Notes under the pieces: model-generated | What the model was told of the DNA's origin: nothing | Seen by the model: only the letters and a program-made list of their open reading frames with translations | Databases searched by the model: none | Made by a program: the position numbers and the translations under genes | Shown here: positions 19,588 to 27,373 of the stretch, piece after piece | Layout: each line of letters opens with the position of its first letter | How positions within the stretch are numbered: position 1 is the stretch's first letter | From: Clostridia bacterium | GTDB taxonomy: Bacteria; Bacillota; Clostridia; Christensenellales; UBA1242 | Direction of reading: 5' to 3' | Assembly: GCA_017478185.1 (NCBI GenBank) | Contig: JAFVEA010000005.1 | Span: forward strand, 1-64,000 | DNA length: 64,000 nt

Positions 19588-20191
19588 CTTTACCTCCAAA
19601 AATATTTTGTAATTTTATCTTTATGCGTGCTATGGCGTTTGTCACACTTTTTGCATCTATTTTAAGCTTTTGCTGAATGTCTATATATGAATATCCTTTT
19701 AAATATAAACACAAAACTTTATATTCAAATTGACTTAATTTTTGTTTTATTATAGAGCTAAATTCTTTTTTCTCTTCTGATTCAAGAAAGCTTTCTTCTG
19801 GATTTAGTTCAGAACTTAACAAATAAATTCCTTTGTCTTTTTCTTCATCCACAACAATCATTCCTTGATTGCTGATTGGAATATAGTCACTTAACTTTTG
19901 CCTATCTTTTCTAAAACTTTTTCTAATTGTGTTTTGAACTTGCCTTTTTATGCAAAGATAAGCAAAAGTTGAAAAAGTGCTTTTGTTTTTTTCATCATAA
20001 CTTTGTATGGCCTTATAAAGCCCTATCATACCTTCTTGAACCAAATCTTCTTCATCTCCACCAACCAAAAAATAACCTCTAGCTATGCTGCTGACCATTG
20101 GCTTAAAGTTGTTTAAAATTTGTTCTAAGCTTTTGCCATCTCCATTTTTTGCCTTTTCTAAAAAAGTTAAAACCTCATCTTGATTTAACAT
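19565..20191 (-). CDS. sigH: Sporulation sigma factor SigH
   Basis: This sigma-70 family protein directs early stationary and sporulation genes. It has region 2 (DLVQEGMIGLYKAI and the following TFSTFAYLCIKRQV) and region 4 with a helix-turn-helix (SYIDIQQKLKIDAKSVTNAIARI). The closest family is SigH of Bacillota, supported by its place after mrnC and rlmB, the standard neighbourhood. The start at 20191 has AAAGGAG ahead; the longer frame from 20251 lies inside rlmB. It has 208 residues. yacP, usually between rlmB and sigH, is missing. Confidence 0.88.
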   Translation of the reverse strand: MLNQDEVLTFLEKAKNGDGKSLEQILNNFKPMVSSIARGYFLVGGDEEDLVQEGMIGLYKAIQSYDEKNKSTFSTFAYLCIKRQVQNTIRKSFRKDRQKLSDYIPISNQGMIVVDEEKDKGIYLLSSELNPEESFLESEEKKEFSSIIKQKLSQFEYKVLCLYLKGYSYIDIQQKLKIDAKSVTNAIARIKIKLQNIFGGKDVSSIIS

Positions 20192-20192
20192 T

Positions 20193-20912
20193 TTATTTTC
20201 TCCTTTGCCTAACAACCTCAAAACAAGACACCCCACAAGCAACACTTGCATTTAATGAGTTAACATTCCCAAACATTGGAAGAGTTAAAATTTTGTCACA
20301 ATTTTTTTTGACAAGTGATTTTGTTCCATAGCCCTCACTTCCAATAACCAAAGCTATTGGCCCATTTAGGTCTTGCTCATAAAAATCATCTCCTCCAAGC
20401 TCCACTCCATAAACCCATAAGCCCTGTTTTTTTAACTGTTGAATTGTTTGATTTAAGTTTGTAACTTTTGCAATTTTTACATAAGAAATAGCCCCAGCAC
20501 TGGTTTTTGAAACTGTTTCATTTATGGCGCAAGCTCCGTGCTTTGGAATAATCACTCCATGAACTCCCGCACACTCACAAACTCTTATAACACTCCCCAA
20601 ATTGTGAGGGTCTTCAACCCCATCCAAAATAACAATAAAAGGTTGCTCCTTTTTTTCATCTGCAAAATTTAATATATCATCAACAGTTGAATATTTAAAA
20701 TCTTCAATTTCTGCAACATAACCTTGATGAGCCCCTGAATACAATTTATCTAAATCTTTTTTGTCAACAAAATTGATTTTTATGTGTTGTTTTTTTGCTA
20801 AAAAAAATATTTCATTATCTTGCCCCAAAAAAGCTCTGCTTGCCCAAATTTTGTAAACTGCTTTGTTTGCTCTAAGAGTTTCTAAAACTGCATTTTTTCC
20901 ACAAATTATCAT
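20193..20912 (-). CDS. rlmB: 23S rRNA 2'-O-methyltransferase RlmB (TrmH family)
   Basis: The protein is a SPOUT-class methyltransferase with an N-terminal L30e-like substrate-binding domain (about 1-75) and a trefoil-knot catalytic domain carrying LDGVEDPHNLGSVIR, VIGSEGYG and the final NSLNASVACG motif. The family methylates a guanosine of 23S rRNA. It has 239 residues, as expected. It overlaps mrnC by 4 bases and is followed by sigH after a single base. Confidence 0.93.
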   Translation of the reverse strand: MIICGKNAVLETLRANKAVYKIWASRAFLGQDNEIFFLAKKQHIKINFVDKKDLDKLYSGAHQGYVAEIEDFKYSTVDDILNFADEKKEQPFIVILDGVEDPHNLGSVIRVCECAGVHGVIIPKHGACAINETVSKTSAGAISYVKIAKVTNLNQTIQQLKKQGLWVYGVELGGDDFYEQDLNGPIALVIGSEGYGTKSLVKKNCDKILTLPMFGNVNSLNASVACGVSCFEVVRQRRK

Positions 20913-21316
20913 AATTCCTCCTCAAAAGATATATCCAAAATTTCTTTTAGTCTTTGTTCATTTTTGTTTAAAAACAAATAGCCAATAAGTGCTTCATATG
21001 CGGTTGCGTTTTTATAATCAGAAAGCCCTGCATTTTTGCTTTTTGAGCTGGTGTGAGTGTTTTTTGCTCTTCTAACAACATCTTTTTCACGTTCTGTTAA
21101 ATTGTTTAGAACTTTGTTTAAAAAACCTCTTTGCGCACTTGCTTTAACAAAATTTGTTGAAAGCAAATGAAACTTTCCTGACTTTGCGTTTTTGTTTAAA
21201 ACTTTTGTTTTAACATAAAGCGAAAAAAATGCATCTCCAACAAATGCAAGCGTGGTTGACGGCATATTAAAAATATCATTTTCATCAAACTTTTCTGTTA
21301 TAAAATTAAATTCCAT
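20909..21316 (-). CDS. mrnC: Mini-ribonuclease III
   Basis: MrnC is an RNase III-like enzyme without a separate double-strand-binding domain and matures 23S rRNA in Bacillota. The protein keeps the acidic catalytic motif in LAFVGDAFFSLYV and the second one in ATAYEALIGYLFL. The ATG at 21316 is preferred; the frame extends to a TTG at 21334, but no ribosome binding site fits either. A TATAAT box ends 6 bases before the ATG, so translation may be leaderless. It has 135 residues. Confidence 0.92.
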   Translation of the reverse strand: MEFNFITEKFDENDIFNMPSTTLAFVGDAFFSLYVKTKVLNKNAKSGKFHLLSTNFVKASAQRGFLNKVLNNLTEREKDVVRRAKNTHTSSKSKNAGLSDYKNATAYEALIGYLFLNKNEQRLKEILDISFEEEL

Positions 21317-21322
21317 ATTTTG

Positions 21323-21351
21323 ATTATAACACAACTAAAAAATAAAAACAA
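21323..21351 (-). promoter_or_regulatory. Promoter of mrnC with predicted start at the ATG
   Basis: The minus strand shows TTGTTT (21346-21351), a 17-nt spacer and TATAAT (21323-21328). Six bases then separate the -10 box from the ATG, which puts the transcript start at the first base of the start codon. Confidence 0.6.
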
Positions 21352-21361
21352 CTAGATATTT

Positions 21362-22066
21362 TTAATTATTTGCACTATTATTTATTCCCAAAAACTTAAC
21401 AATACCGCAAAATATTTGATATGCAACTTTTTGCTCATACTCATCACTTATTAAAAGTTTTTCTTCTTCCTCATTAGACAAATATCCACATTCAATCAAA
21501 ACCCCTGGCTTTTCTGTGCAATTTAATATATAAAAGTCGCCACTTAAAGGTGCTTTTCTGGCATTATATAAATTTTTTATAAATAATTCTTGCATAAAGC
21601 TTGCTAGCATTTTGCTTTGAGGGCTGTTTTGCTTATAAAAGGCTTGAGCCCCACAACTTTTTGAATCAGAAAAAAAGTTCATATGAATTGAAACAACCAA
21701 ATCAGCATTTGAGTTTTGTATTATTTTTTGCCTTTCTTTCATATCCTTTTTCTTAAAGCCACTTGCAAAAACGCTATAAAGCCCTTGTTGAGTTTGCCTA
21801 GTTTGAACAACCTTTATGTTTAATGCGGTCAAAAATCCCTCCAGCTTTTTTGCGACTTTTAGGTTTAAATCCCTTTCAAAAACTCCAAGCTTTCCAACAC
21901 TTCCGCCGTCGATTCCTCCGTGACCAGCATCTATAACAACACAAAACTCTTTGGATGGAACTGCCGACACTTTTTGGGTTGCAAAATAACTTATTCCAGA
22001 AAAACAAACAATCATACAAAATAATATAATTAATTTAAAAATTTTTTTATTTATCACCAAAAACAT
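21362..22066 (-). CDS. cwlD: N-acetylmuramoyl-L-alanine amidase CwlD
   Basis: The protein is a zinc amidase of the Amidase_3 family. It has an N-terminal membrane anchor and the zinc ligands in VIDAGHGGIDGG, in the FERDLNL motif and in VSIHMNFF, with the catalytic Glu in VLIECGYLSN. The size (234 residues) and single catalytic domain match CwlD, which makes muramic-delta-lactam in spore cortex so that germination enzymes recognise it. This role fits with sleB and ypeB in the same window. No ribosome binding site was seen; a TATAAT box ends 5 bases before the ATG. Confidence 0.88.
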   Translation of the reverse strand: MFLVINKKIFKLIILFCMIVCFSGISYFATQKVSAVPSKEFCVVIDAGHGGIDGGSVGKLGVFERDLNLKVAKKLEGFLTALNIKVVQTRQTQQGLYSVFASGFKKKDMKERQKIIQNSNADLVVSIHMNFFSDSKSCGAQAFYKQNSPQSKMLASFMQELFIKNLYNARKAPLSGDFYILNCTEKPGVLIECGYLSNEEEEKLLISDEYEQKVAYQIFCGIVKFLGINNSANN

Positions 22067-22071
22067 ATTTA

Positions 22072-22077
22072 ATTATA
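22072..22077 (-). promoter_or_regulatory. -10 box 5 nt before the cwlD ATG (possible leaderless start)
   Basis: A perfect TATAAT on the minus strand is 5 bases before the start codon, without a Shine-Dalgarno sequence. No good -35 box was found, so another sigma factor or an extended promoter is possible. Confidence 0.35.
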
Positions 22078-22101
22078 TGTTTAAAAACTTTCTAAAATAA
22101 C

Positions 22102-22125
22102 AAAAATAGGCTGTTGCCTATTTTT
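22102..22125 (-). terminator. Terminator after the beta-repeat membrane protein
   Basis: AAAAATAGGC pairs with GCCTATTTTT across a TGTT loop, overlapping the stop codon of the gene ending at 22124. Confidence 0.75.
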
Positions 22126-23698
22126 AACTTTGCGCTTTAACAACAATTTTTCCAGAACTTGACAAAAGTTTTAGTGAATTTGCCATCTCACTTGTAGGCT
22201 TCCCATAAGCGGTTGTCCACACTGTGTTATCGTCTGGATAATTTGATTTAATATATTGCTCAGAGCTTTTGATTGTTGTTTTTGCTGTTCCAAAAATATC
22301 TAAACTAACATTTTTTGCTTGCCAAAAAAGTGACCAATCCGTATTTAGCGGACAAGTTAATTCGATATTCCCGCTTGTGGTTTGTATTATATTTTTTCCG
22401 TTAAGTGCCAAAAATGTTCCTATAATTTTACAACTACTTTGCTCATTCAGTTCATTTATTTTAACTTCGCCTTGCATATTGTTAAACTTTATTGTTCCAG
22501 CTGTTGCTGTTGAGGTTAAATTTGAAACACAATATTCATTAAAATCAACAGAAACTTGACCTGAAGTTTTTCCAATCAAAACATCTTTCATTGCGTTTTT
22601 TATTGTTAAATTTCCTTTAGAGCTTTCAAAATCAACTTTTCCATAGGTGTTGTCAAGTGTTACTGAACTTTTTCCCATTTTTAAAATGGCGTTTGCTAAA
22701 ACATATTCACAATAAACAGATGCGCTCCCATTTGATTCAACCCAAAGTGTGTCAACACCCTCAATTGAACCAACCTCATAAAATTTGCATGCAGTTTCAG
22801 TTACGTTAACTTTTGCTGAACCTGTTATGGTTCCAGCTGTTAACGATGCCCCGTGGCAAGCACATTCAAAATCACCATAAACATTTCCAAGCGTAACTTT
22901 GCTGTCGCGACTTTTTATGTATAGCTTGCTGTTTGGATTTGCTGGATAACCAATATCTTTTAAAGATATCCTATCTCCTCCACCCAAAACATTTATTTTT
23001 ATATCACCATATAAATCAGCATTTGATGTTATTGTTCCACTTTTGCTTTTTTCTATTTCAAGCTTTCCATTTGGCGCCAAACTCATTTGATTTAACACAA
23101 CACTTCCACTGTTTGAAACAATTTTTAAATTTTTAACATCCATAACTTTTGTGTTATCTGCAAAAGTAACTGCTCCTGACCTTGTTACAATTTCAACGCT
23201 TTTGTTAACTAGCTCATTATTAACCATATAAACATTTAAAACATTGTCTGTTCTAAGCAAAAATCCACCAGTTGGTTCATCAATTTTTATGTAATAAATT
23301 TTTTCACTTCTTGAGTTGTCTTCATAATATTTTCCTGAAATTTCTGTGCTGTCATAAGTTGGCATATCTACTTTTCCGCTAACAAATCCCCTATAACTTC
23401 CGTTCATTGTAACCTTAACTTCTCCAGCATCAATTCCTTTGTCCACATAACAAACATTTATGTCATAACCGCCTGTTTCAATTCTAACAACATCGGCATC
23501 ATTCCACATATCAGAATGTTCTGTTCCTGTTCCTCTCACAAGCTCAGAATAATAACTATTATTGCAAGTTATATAATGAAAGCCAAACAACCTAAAACCT
23601 GGTATAAAAAACATTAAAGCAAAAGCAATAATAAATATTGTTAAAATTATAACAAAAATTATCATAATAAACTTCATTACACCACTAAAAGCGCTCAT
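22124..23698 (-). CDS. Membrane-anchored beta-strand-repeat protein (DUF4097-like)
   Basis: The 524-residue protein starts with one strong membrane segment (about 8-32); the rest should lie outside the cell. That part is a long series of short beta strands rich in Gly, Ser, Thr and Asn, with recurring patterns such as VEIVTRSGAV, LEIEKSKSGTI and INVLGGGD that resemble the DUF4097 adhesin-like beta solenoid. The function of such proteins is not established. It has its own near-consensus promoter and terminator, so it is a single-gene unit. Confidence 0.75.
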   Translation of the reverse strand: MSAFSGVMKFIMIIFVIILTIFIIAFALMFFIPGFRLFGFHYITCNNSYYSELVRGTGTEHSDMWNDADVVRIETGGYDINVCYVDKGIDAGEVKVTMNGSYRGFVSGKVDMPTYDSTEISGKYYEDNSRSEKIYYIKIDEPTGGFLLRTDNVLNVYMVNNELVNKSVEIVTRSGAVTFADNTKVMDVKNLKIVSNSGSVVLNQMSLAPNGKLEIEKSKSGTITSNADLYGDIKINVLGGGDRISLKDIGYPANPNSKLYIKSRDSKVTLGNVYGDFECACHGASLTAGTITGSAKVNVTETACKFYEVGSIEGVDTLWVESNGSASVYCEYVLANAILKMGKSSVTLDNTYGKVDFESSKGNLTIKNAMKDVLIGKTSGQVSVDFNEYCVSNLTSTATAGTIKFNNMQGEVKINELNEQSSCKIIGTFLALNGKNIIQTTSGNIELTCPLNTDWSLFWQAKNVSLDIFGTAKTTIKSSEQYIKSNYPDDNTVWTTAYGKPTSEMANSLKLLSSSGKIVVKAQS

Positions 23699-23714
23699 AT
23701 CTCACCTCACCAAA

Positions 23715-23743
23715 AGTATATAATTAAAATAAAATCAAGTCAA
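23715..23743 (-). promoter_or_regulatory. Sigma-A promoter of the beta-strand-repeat protein
   Basis: TTGACT (23738-23743), a 17-nt spacer and TATACT (23715-23720) lie on the minus strand, 17 bases ahead of the start codon, with a GAGGTGAG ribosome binding site between. Confidence 0.7.
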
Positions 23744-23766
23744 CAAAAATTGCCAACTTGATTTTT
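23731..23766 (-). terminator. Terminator of glnS-alaS
   Basis: AAATCAAGT-type arms pair across a loop of about 14 nt, just after the alaS stop codon. The downstream arm overlaps the -35 box of the next gene. Confidence 0.6.
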
Positions 23767-23767
23767 A

Positions 23768-25573
23768 TTATTTTAAAACTGCTTTTATTCTTCTTATGCC
23801 ACTACTTGAACTTTCTTCTTTTAATATCTTAAAAGTTCCAAGTTCTCCAGTGTGACTTGCGTGAGGTCCGCCACAAATTTCTTTACTAAACTCGCCCATT
23901 GTGTAAACAGTTACTTTATCTCCATATTTTGACTCAAAAATGCCTATAGCTCCGCTCTGTTTTGCTTTTTCTAAGCTCATTTCTTCACAAGTTATTGGGG
24001 CGTCAGCTTTTATTGCCTCATTCACCAAATTTTCAACTTTTTCAAGCTCTTCTGGCGTCATTTTATGGTCACAAACAAAGTCAAATCTGAGTCTTTCTGT
24101 TGTTATGTTGCTCCCTCTTTGCTCTGCACCATTTCCGATAACTTTTCTAAGAGCAGAATGCAAAAGATGAGTTGCTGAGTGAAGTCTTGCCAAAATTTGT
24201 TTGTCTTGTTCACTTTCTGATTGTGAAACTCCACCCTTAAACATCGCTCCGCTATTATCTCTTGATTTTTGTTGATGCTCTTTATAAGCTTCTTCAAAGC
24301 CTTTTAAATCCACAGAAAACCCTTTTTCTGTTGCAAGCTCCAAGGTGAGTTCTTTAGGAAAACCAAATGTGTCAAAAAGCCTAAAAGCTGTTTTTCCGTC
24401 AATTATGTCGCCCTTTTTCATATTTTTTGTAACAACAGAAAATTCTTTAAGCCCGCCATCTATTGCTTTGTTAAATTTTTCTATTTCTTTTTCAAGTTCA
24501 CTTAAAATAAATTGCTCTTGTTGCTCAAAATTTTTGAACTCATCTTTATAAAATTCTATAAAGCATTTTGCCACTTCAATCAAACTTTTTGCTTCTATAT
24601 TCAAGCTCTTTGTGCAGTTAACAGCTCTTCTTATAAGCCTTCTTAAAATATAGCCTTGCCCCACATTTGAAGGCACTGTAGGCTTAACATCTCCAAGCAA
24701 AAACACAGATGCTCTGATGTGGTCACAAACAACAGCAAAAGGCTTGCTGTCTTTTTTTTCAAAATCAAATTTTTTGCCACTTAAATTTTCTAAAACTGAA
24801 ATTGCTTTTTCAAAACAATCATTTTGATAAGTGCTTTTATATCCGTTTAAAACGCTAACAACTCTCTCTAATCCCATTCCTGTGTCAACATTTTGTTGTG
24901 GAAGTTTTTTTAAAGGGTCACCCGCTTTTTCAACAACAAATTCCATAAAAACATTGTTCCAAATTTCCACCCATTTTCCACAATCACAAGATGGGTCACA
25001 ATTTTTTCCACAAGAAGGCTTTCCGGTGTCATAAAAGATTTCAGTGTCTGGCCCACAAGGCCCAACTCCTCCACCAATTTCCCACCAGTTATCTTTTTTA
25101 GGAAAGTAAAAAATTCTATCTTCACTTATTCCGCACTCTTTCCAAAGACTAGCACTTTTTTCATCTCTTGGAACTCTTTCGTCTCCCTGAAAAACTGTTA
25201 CAGCTAGTCTATTTTTTGGGATTGCAAGATATTTTTCATTGGTTAAAAAATCATAACTCCATTTTATTGCTTCTTCTTTAAAATAAGAACCTATACTCCA
25301 GTTTCCAAGCATAAAAAACATTGTGTGGTGCCTGTTGTCACCAACATCTTCAATGTCATTTGTTCTTAAACATGGTTGGCAGTCAAAAAGTTTTTTGCCC
25401 ATTGGGTGAGGCTTTCCCATTAAATATGGAATAAGTGGTTGCATCCCAGCTGTTGTGAACAAAACAGAATTATCTTCTGGAATAAGGGAAGCTCCTTTGA
25501 TTTCTTTATGCCCATTTTTGAGCCAAAAATCACGCCACATATTCAATAACATCTTACTTGTTAAATTTTTCAT
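23768..25573 (-). CDS. alaS: Alanyl-tRNA synthetase, short form without the C-terminal domain
   Basis: The enzyme charges tRNA-Ala. The 601-residue protein has the class II catalytic core (FTTAGMQPLIPYLMG, then a zinc-like CGKNCDPSCDCGKW insert and GMGLERV), the tRNA-recognition domain, and an editing domain with the zinc motif ATHLLH and the CGGPHASH motif. It ends right after the editing domain (GIRRIKAVLK), so the C-Ala and DHHA1 part, about 270 residues in typical bacterial enzymes, is missing. The stop is followed by a terminator and no remnant of that part, so this looks like a natural short form. It follows glnS by one base. Confidence 0.93.
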   Translation of the reverse strand: MKNLTSKMLLNMWRDFWLKNGHKEIKGASLIPEDNSVLFTTAGMQPLIPYLMGKPHPMGKKLFDCQPCLRTNDIEDVGDNRHHTMFFMLGNWSIGSYFKEEAIKWSYDFLTNEKYLAIPKNRLAVTVFQGDERVPRDEKSASLWKECGISEDRIFYFPKKDNWWEIGGGVGPCGPDTEIFYDTGKPSCGKNCDPSCDCGKWVEIWNNVFMEFVVEKAGDPLKKLPQQNVDTGMGLERVVSVLNGYKSTYQNDCFEKAISVLENLSGKKFDFEKKDSKPFAVVCDHIRASVFLLGDVKPTVPSNVGQGYILRRLIRRAVNCTKSLNIEAKSLIEVAKCFIEFYKDEFKNFEQQEQFILSELEKEIEKFNKAIDGGLKEFSVVTKNMKKGDIIDGKTAFRLFDTFGFPKELTLELATEKGFSVDLKGFEEAYKEHQQKSRDNSGAMFKGGVSQSESEQDKQILARLHSATHLLHSALRKVIGNGAEQRGSNITTERLRFDFVCDHKMTPEELEKVENLVNEAIKADAPITCEEMSLEKAKQSGAIGIFESKYGDKVTVYTMGEFSKEICGGPHASHTGELGTFKILKEESSSSGIRRIKAVLK

Positions 25574-25574
25574 T

Positions 25575-27242
25575 TTATTTACCTACTTTAAAATTATCTT
25601 TTAGTGTTACCGTTTCATTAAACACAAATCCACTATCATCGGCTTTTGTTAAATAGCAATAACTTTTTCTAACAAACTGAAAGTGACTATAAAGTTTTGC
25701 TGATTTTAAAAAGTTTTCTGCTTTGGCTGTTATTGTCTTTAATGAATTTTCATTGAAAACTTCTTCTAAATTGTCTTTTTCAAATTTAACATCTTTTTTA
25801 AACAATGTTTCAAATTGATTTATCTTAACATCAAATGAGTCGTTTTTTGAAACCCAATGAATTGTTGCTTTAACTTTTATATCGCTTGTGTCATTTCCAC
25901 TTTTTGAGTTTTTTATGTATGAACAATTTAAGTGGTCAATTTCTCCATTTTTGTTTTTAACAACCTCATCACATTTTATTATGTATGCCCCTTTAAGTCT
26001 AACAAACCCTTGTGGTTTTAATCTAAAGAACTTGTTTGGAGCATCTTCCATAAAATCTTCTTTTTCTATATATATTTCTTTAGAAAATTTTGCAATGTGG
26101 CTTCCCGCATTTTCATCATTTTGATTGTTTTCGATAAAGCAATCTTCAACGCCTTCATAATTTGTGATAACAACTTTTAATGGGTCAAAAACAACCATTG
26201 CTCTTGTTGCTGTTTTGTTTAATTCATCACGAATGCAATATTCTAAAAGCGCATCACTAACCTCACTTCCCGCAACTCCAATTCTTTTTATAAATTCTAT
26301 CATACTACTTGGAGTGTAACCCCTGTTTCTAAGCCCTCTAATTGTTGGAAATCTTGGGTCATCCCATCCACTTGCCTTGCCCATTTCTATAAGCTTTCTT
26401 AAATATCTCTTTCCTGTTATTGTTCCAGTTATGTTTGTTCTTACAAACTCAATTTGTCTTGGATTTGGCTTGTTGTTTATTTCACAATTTTGTATTACCC
26501 AATTATAAAGTGGCCTGTGGTCCTCAAAGTCATTTGAACAAAGTGAATGAGTGATGTTTTCTAAAGCATCTTCTAATGGATGAGCAAAATCATAAGTTGG
26601 ATAAATGCACCATGTATCTTTTTGCCTATAATGCGCTTGATGAACAATGCGGTATATTACTGGGTCACGCATATTCATATTAGGGCTCTTCATATCAATT
26701 TTTGCACGCAAACATTTTTCACCATCTTTAAACAAGCCTTTTTTCATATCGGCAAAAAGTTGTAGGTTTTCTTCCACCCCTCTATCCCTAAATGGGCTAT
26801 CTGTTCCAGGTTCTGTGAAACTTCCTCTTGTTTTTGAAATTTCTTCAGGAGATTGGTCATCAACATAAGCCAGTCCTTTTTTTATTAAAAGAACAGCATA
26901 ATCATAAAAGTTTTGATAAAAATCACTGGCAAAAACCAAGTTTTTCCACTCAAAACCCATCCATTTTATGTCTTCTTGCCAACCTTTGACATATTCTTCA
27001 TCTTCTTTTGCTGGATTGGTGTCATCAAATCTTAAATTTGTATAACCCCCAAACTTTTCTGCCATAGAAAAATTTATGGTAACACCTTTAAGGTGCCCAA
27101 TGTGCATATATCCGTTTGGCTCTGGCGGAAATCTTGTTATGATATGGTCTAAGTGCTCGTTTAGCATATCTTTTTTTATTTCAGATTCAATAAAATTTTC
27201 TGTTTCTATGTTTTCTATTTCTTGTTGTGATAATGTTTTCAT
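25575..27242 (-). CDS. glnS: Glutaminyl-tRNA synthetase
   Basis: This class I enzyme directly charges tRNA-Gln. The N-terminal catalytic domain has FPPEPNGYMHIGHLKG (HIGH motif) and the later WDDPRFPT and RGLRNRGYTP blocks that distinguish GlnRS from GluRS, followed by the two anticodon-binding beta barrels. The usual MSKRK loop reads TGKRY, with the lysine kept. It has 555 residues, normal for the family. Direct charging is not universal in Bacillota, many of which use GatCAB, so this is informative about the lineage. It is co-transcribed with alaS. Confidence 0.94.
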   Translation of the reverse strand: MKTLSQQEIENIETENFIESEIKKDMLNEHLDHIITRFPPEPNGYMHIGHLKGVTINFSMAEKFGGYTNLRFDDTNPAKEDEEYVKGWQEDIKWMGFEWKNLVFASDFYQNFYDYAVLLIKKGLAYVDDQSPEEISKTRGSFTEPGTDSPFRDRGVEENLQLFADMKKGLFKDGEKCLRAKIDMKSPNMNMRDPVIYRIVHQAHYRQKDTWCIYPTYDFAHPLEDALENITHSLCSNDFEDHRPLYNWVIQNCEINNKPNPRQIEFVRTNITGTITGKRYLRKLIEMGKASGWDDPRFPTIRGLRNRGYTPSSMIEFIKRIGVAGSEVSDALLEYCIRDELNKTATRAMVVFDPLKVVITNYEGVEDCFIENNQNDENAGSHIAKFSKEIYIEKEDFMEDAPNKFFRLKPQGFVRLKGAYIIKCDEVVKNKNGEIDHLNCSYIKNSKSGNDTSDIKVKATIHWVSKNDSFDVKINQFETLFKKDVKFEKDNLEEVFNENSLKTITAKAENFLKSAKLYSHFQFVRKSYCYLTKADDSGFVFNETVTLKDNFKVGK

Positions 27243-27272
27243 TTTAAAAATCCTTTTAAACCTTATTTATTG

Positions 27273-27301
27273 ATTATATTGCACTTTTTGGCTAAAGTCA
27301 A
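27273..27301 (-). promoter_or_regulatory. Sigma-A promoter of glnS-alaS
   Basis: TTGACT (27296-27301), a 17-nt spacer and TATAAT (27273-27278) stand about 30 bases ahead of glnS on the minus strand. No T-box leader is present in the short gap. Confidence 0.75.
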
Positions 27302-27373
27302 GTTATTAACAAAAATTTAAAACAAAGTATAAAAATTCTCCTTTTTCATAGACTAAACAAAAAGGAAGAATTT

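Noticed and set aside
23699..23767. Frameshifted C-terminal domain of alaS
   Set aside because: The short gap after the stop holds only a terminator and the next promoter; no frame encodes C-Ala or DHHA1 sequence.
27327..27353. Sigma-G promoter before the germinant receptor operon
   Set aside because: GTATA and CATAGAC are present, but the spacing is about 15 nt and the -10 box does not fit the consensus well.
27243..27373. T-box riboswitch before glnS-alaS
   Set aside because: The leader is only about 30 nt and has no T-box motif or specifier stem.
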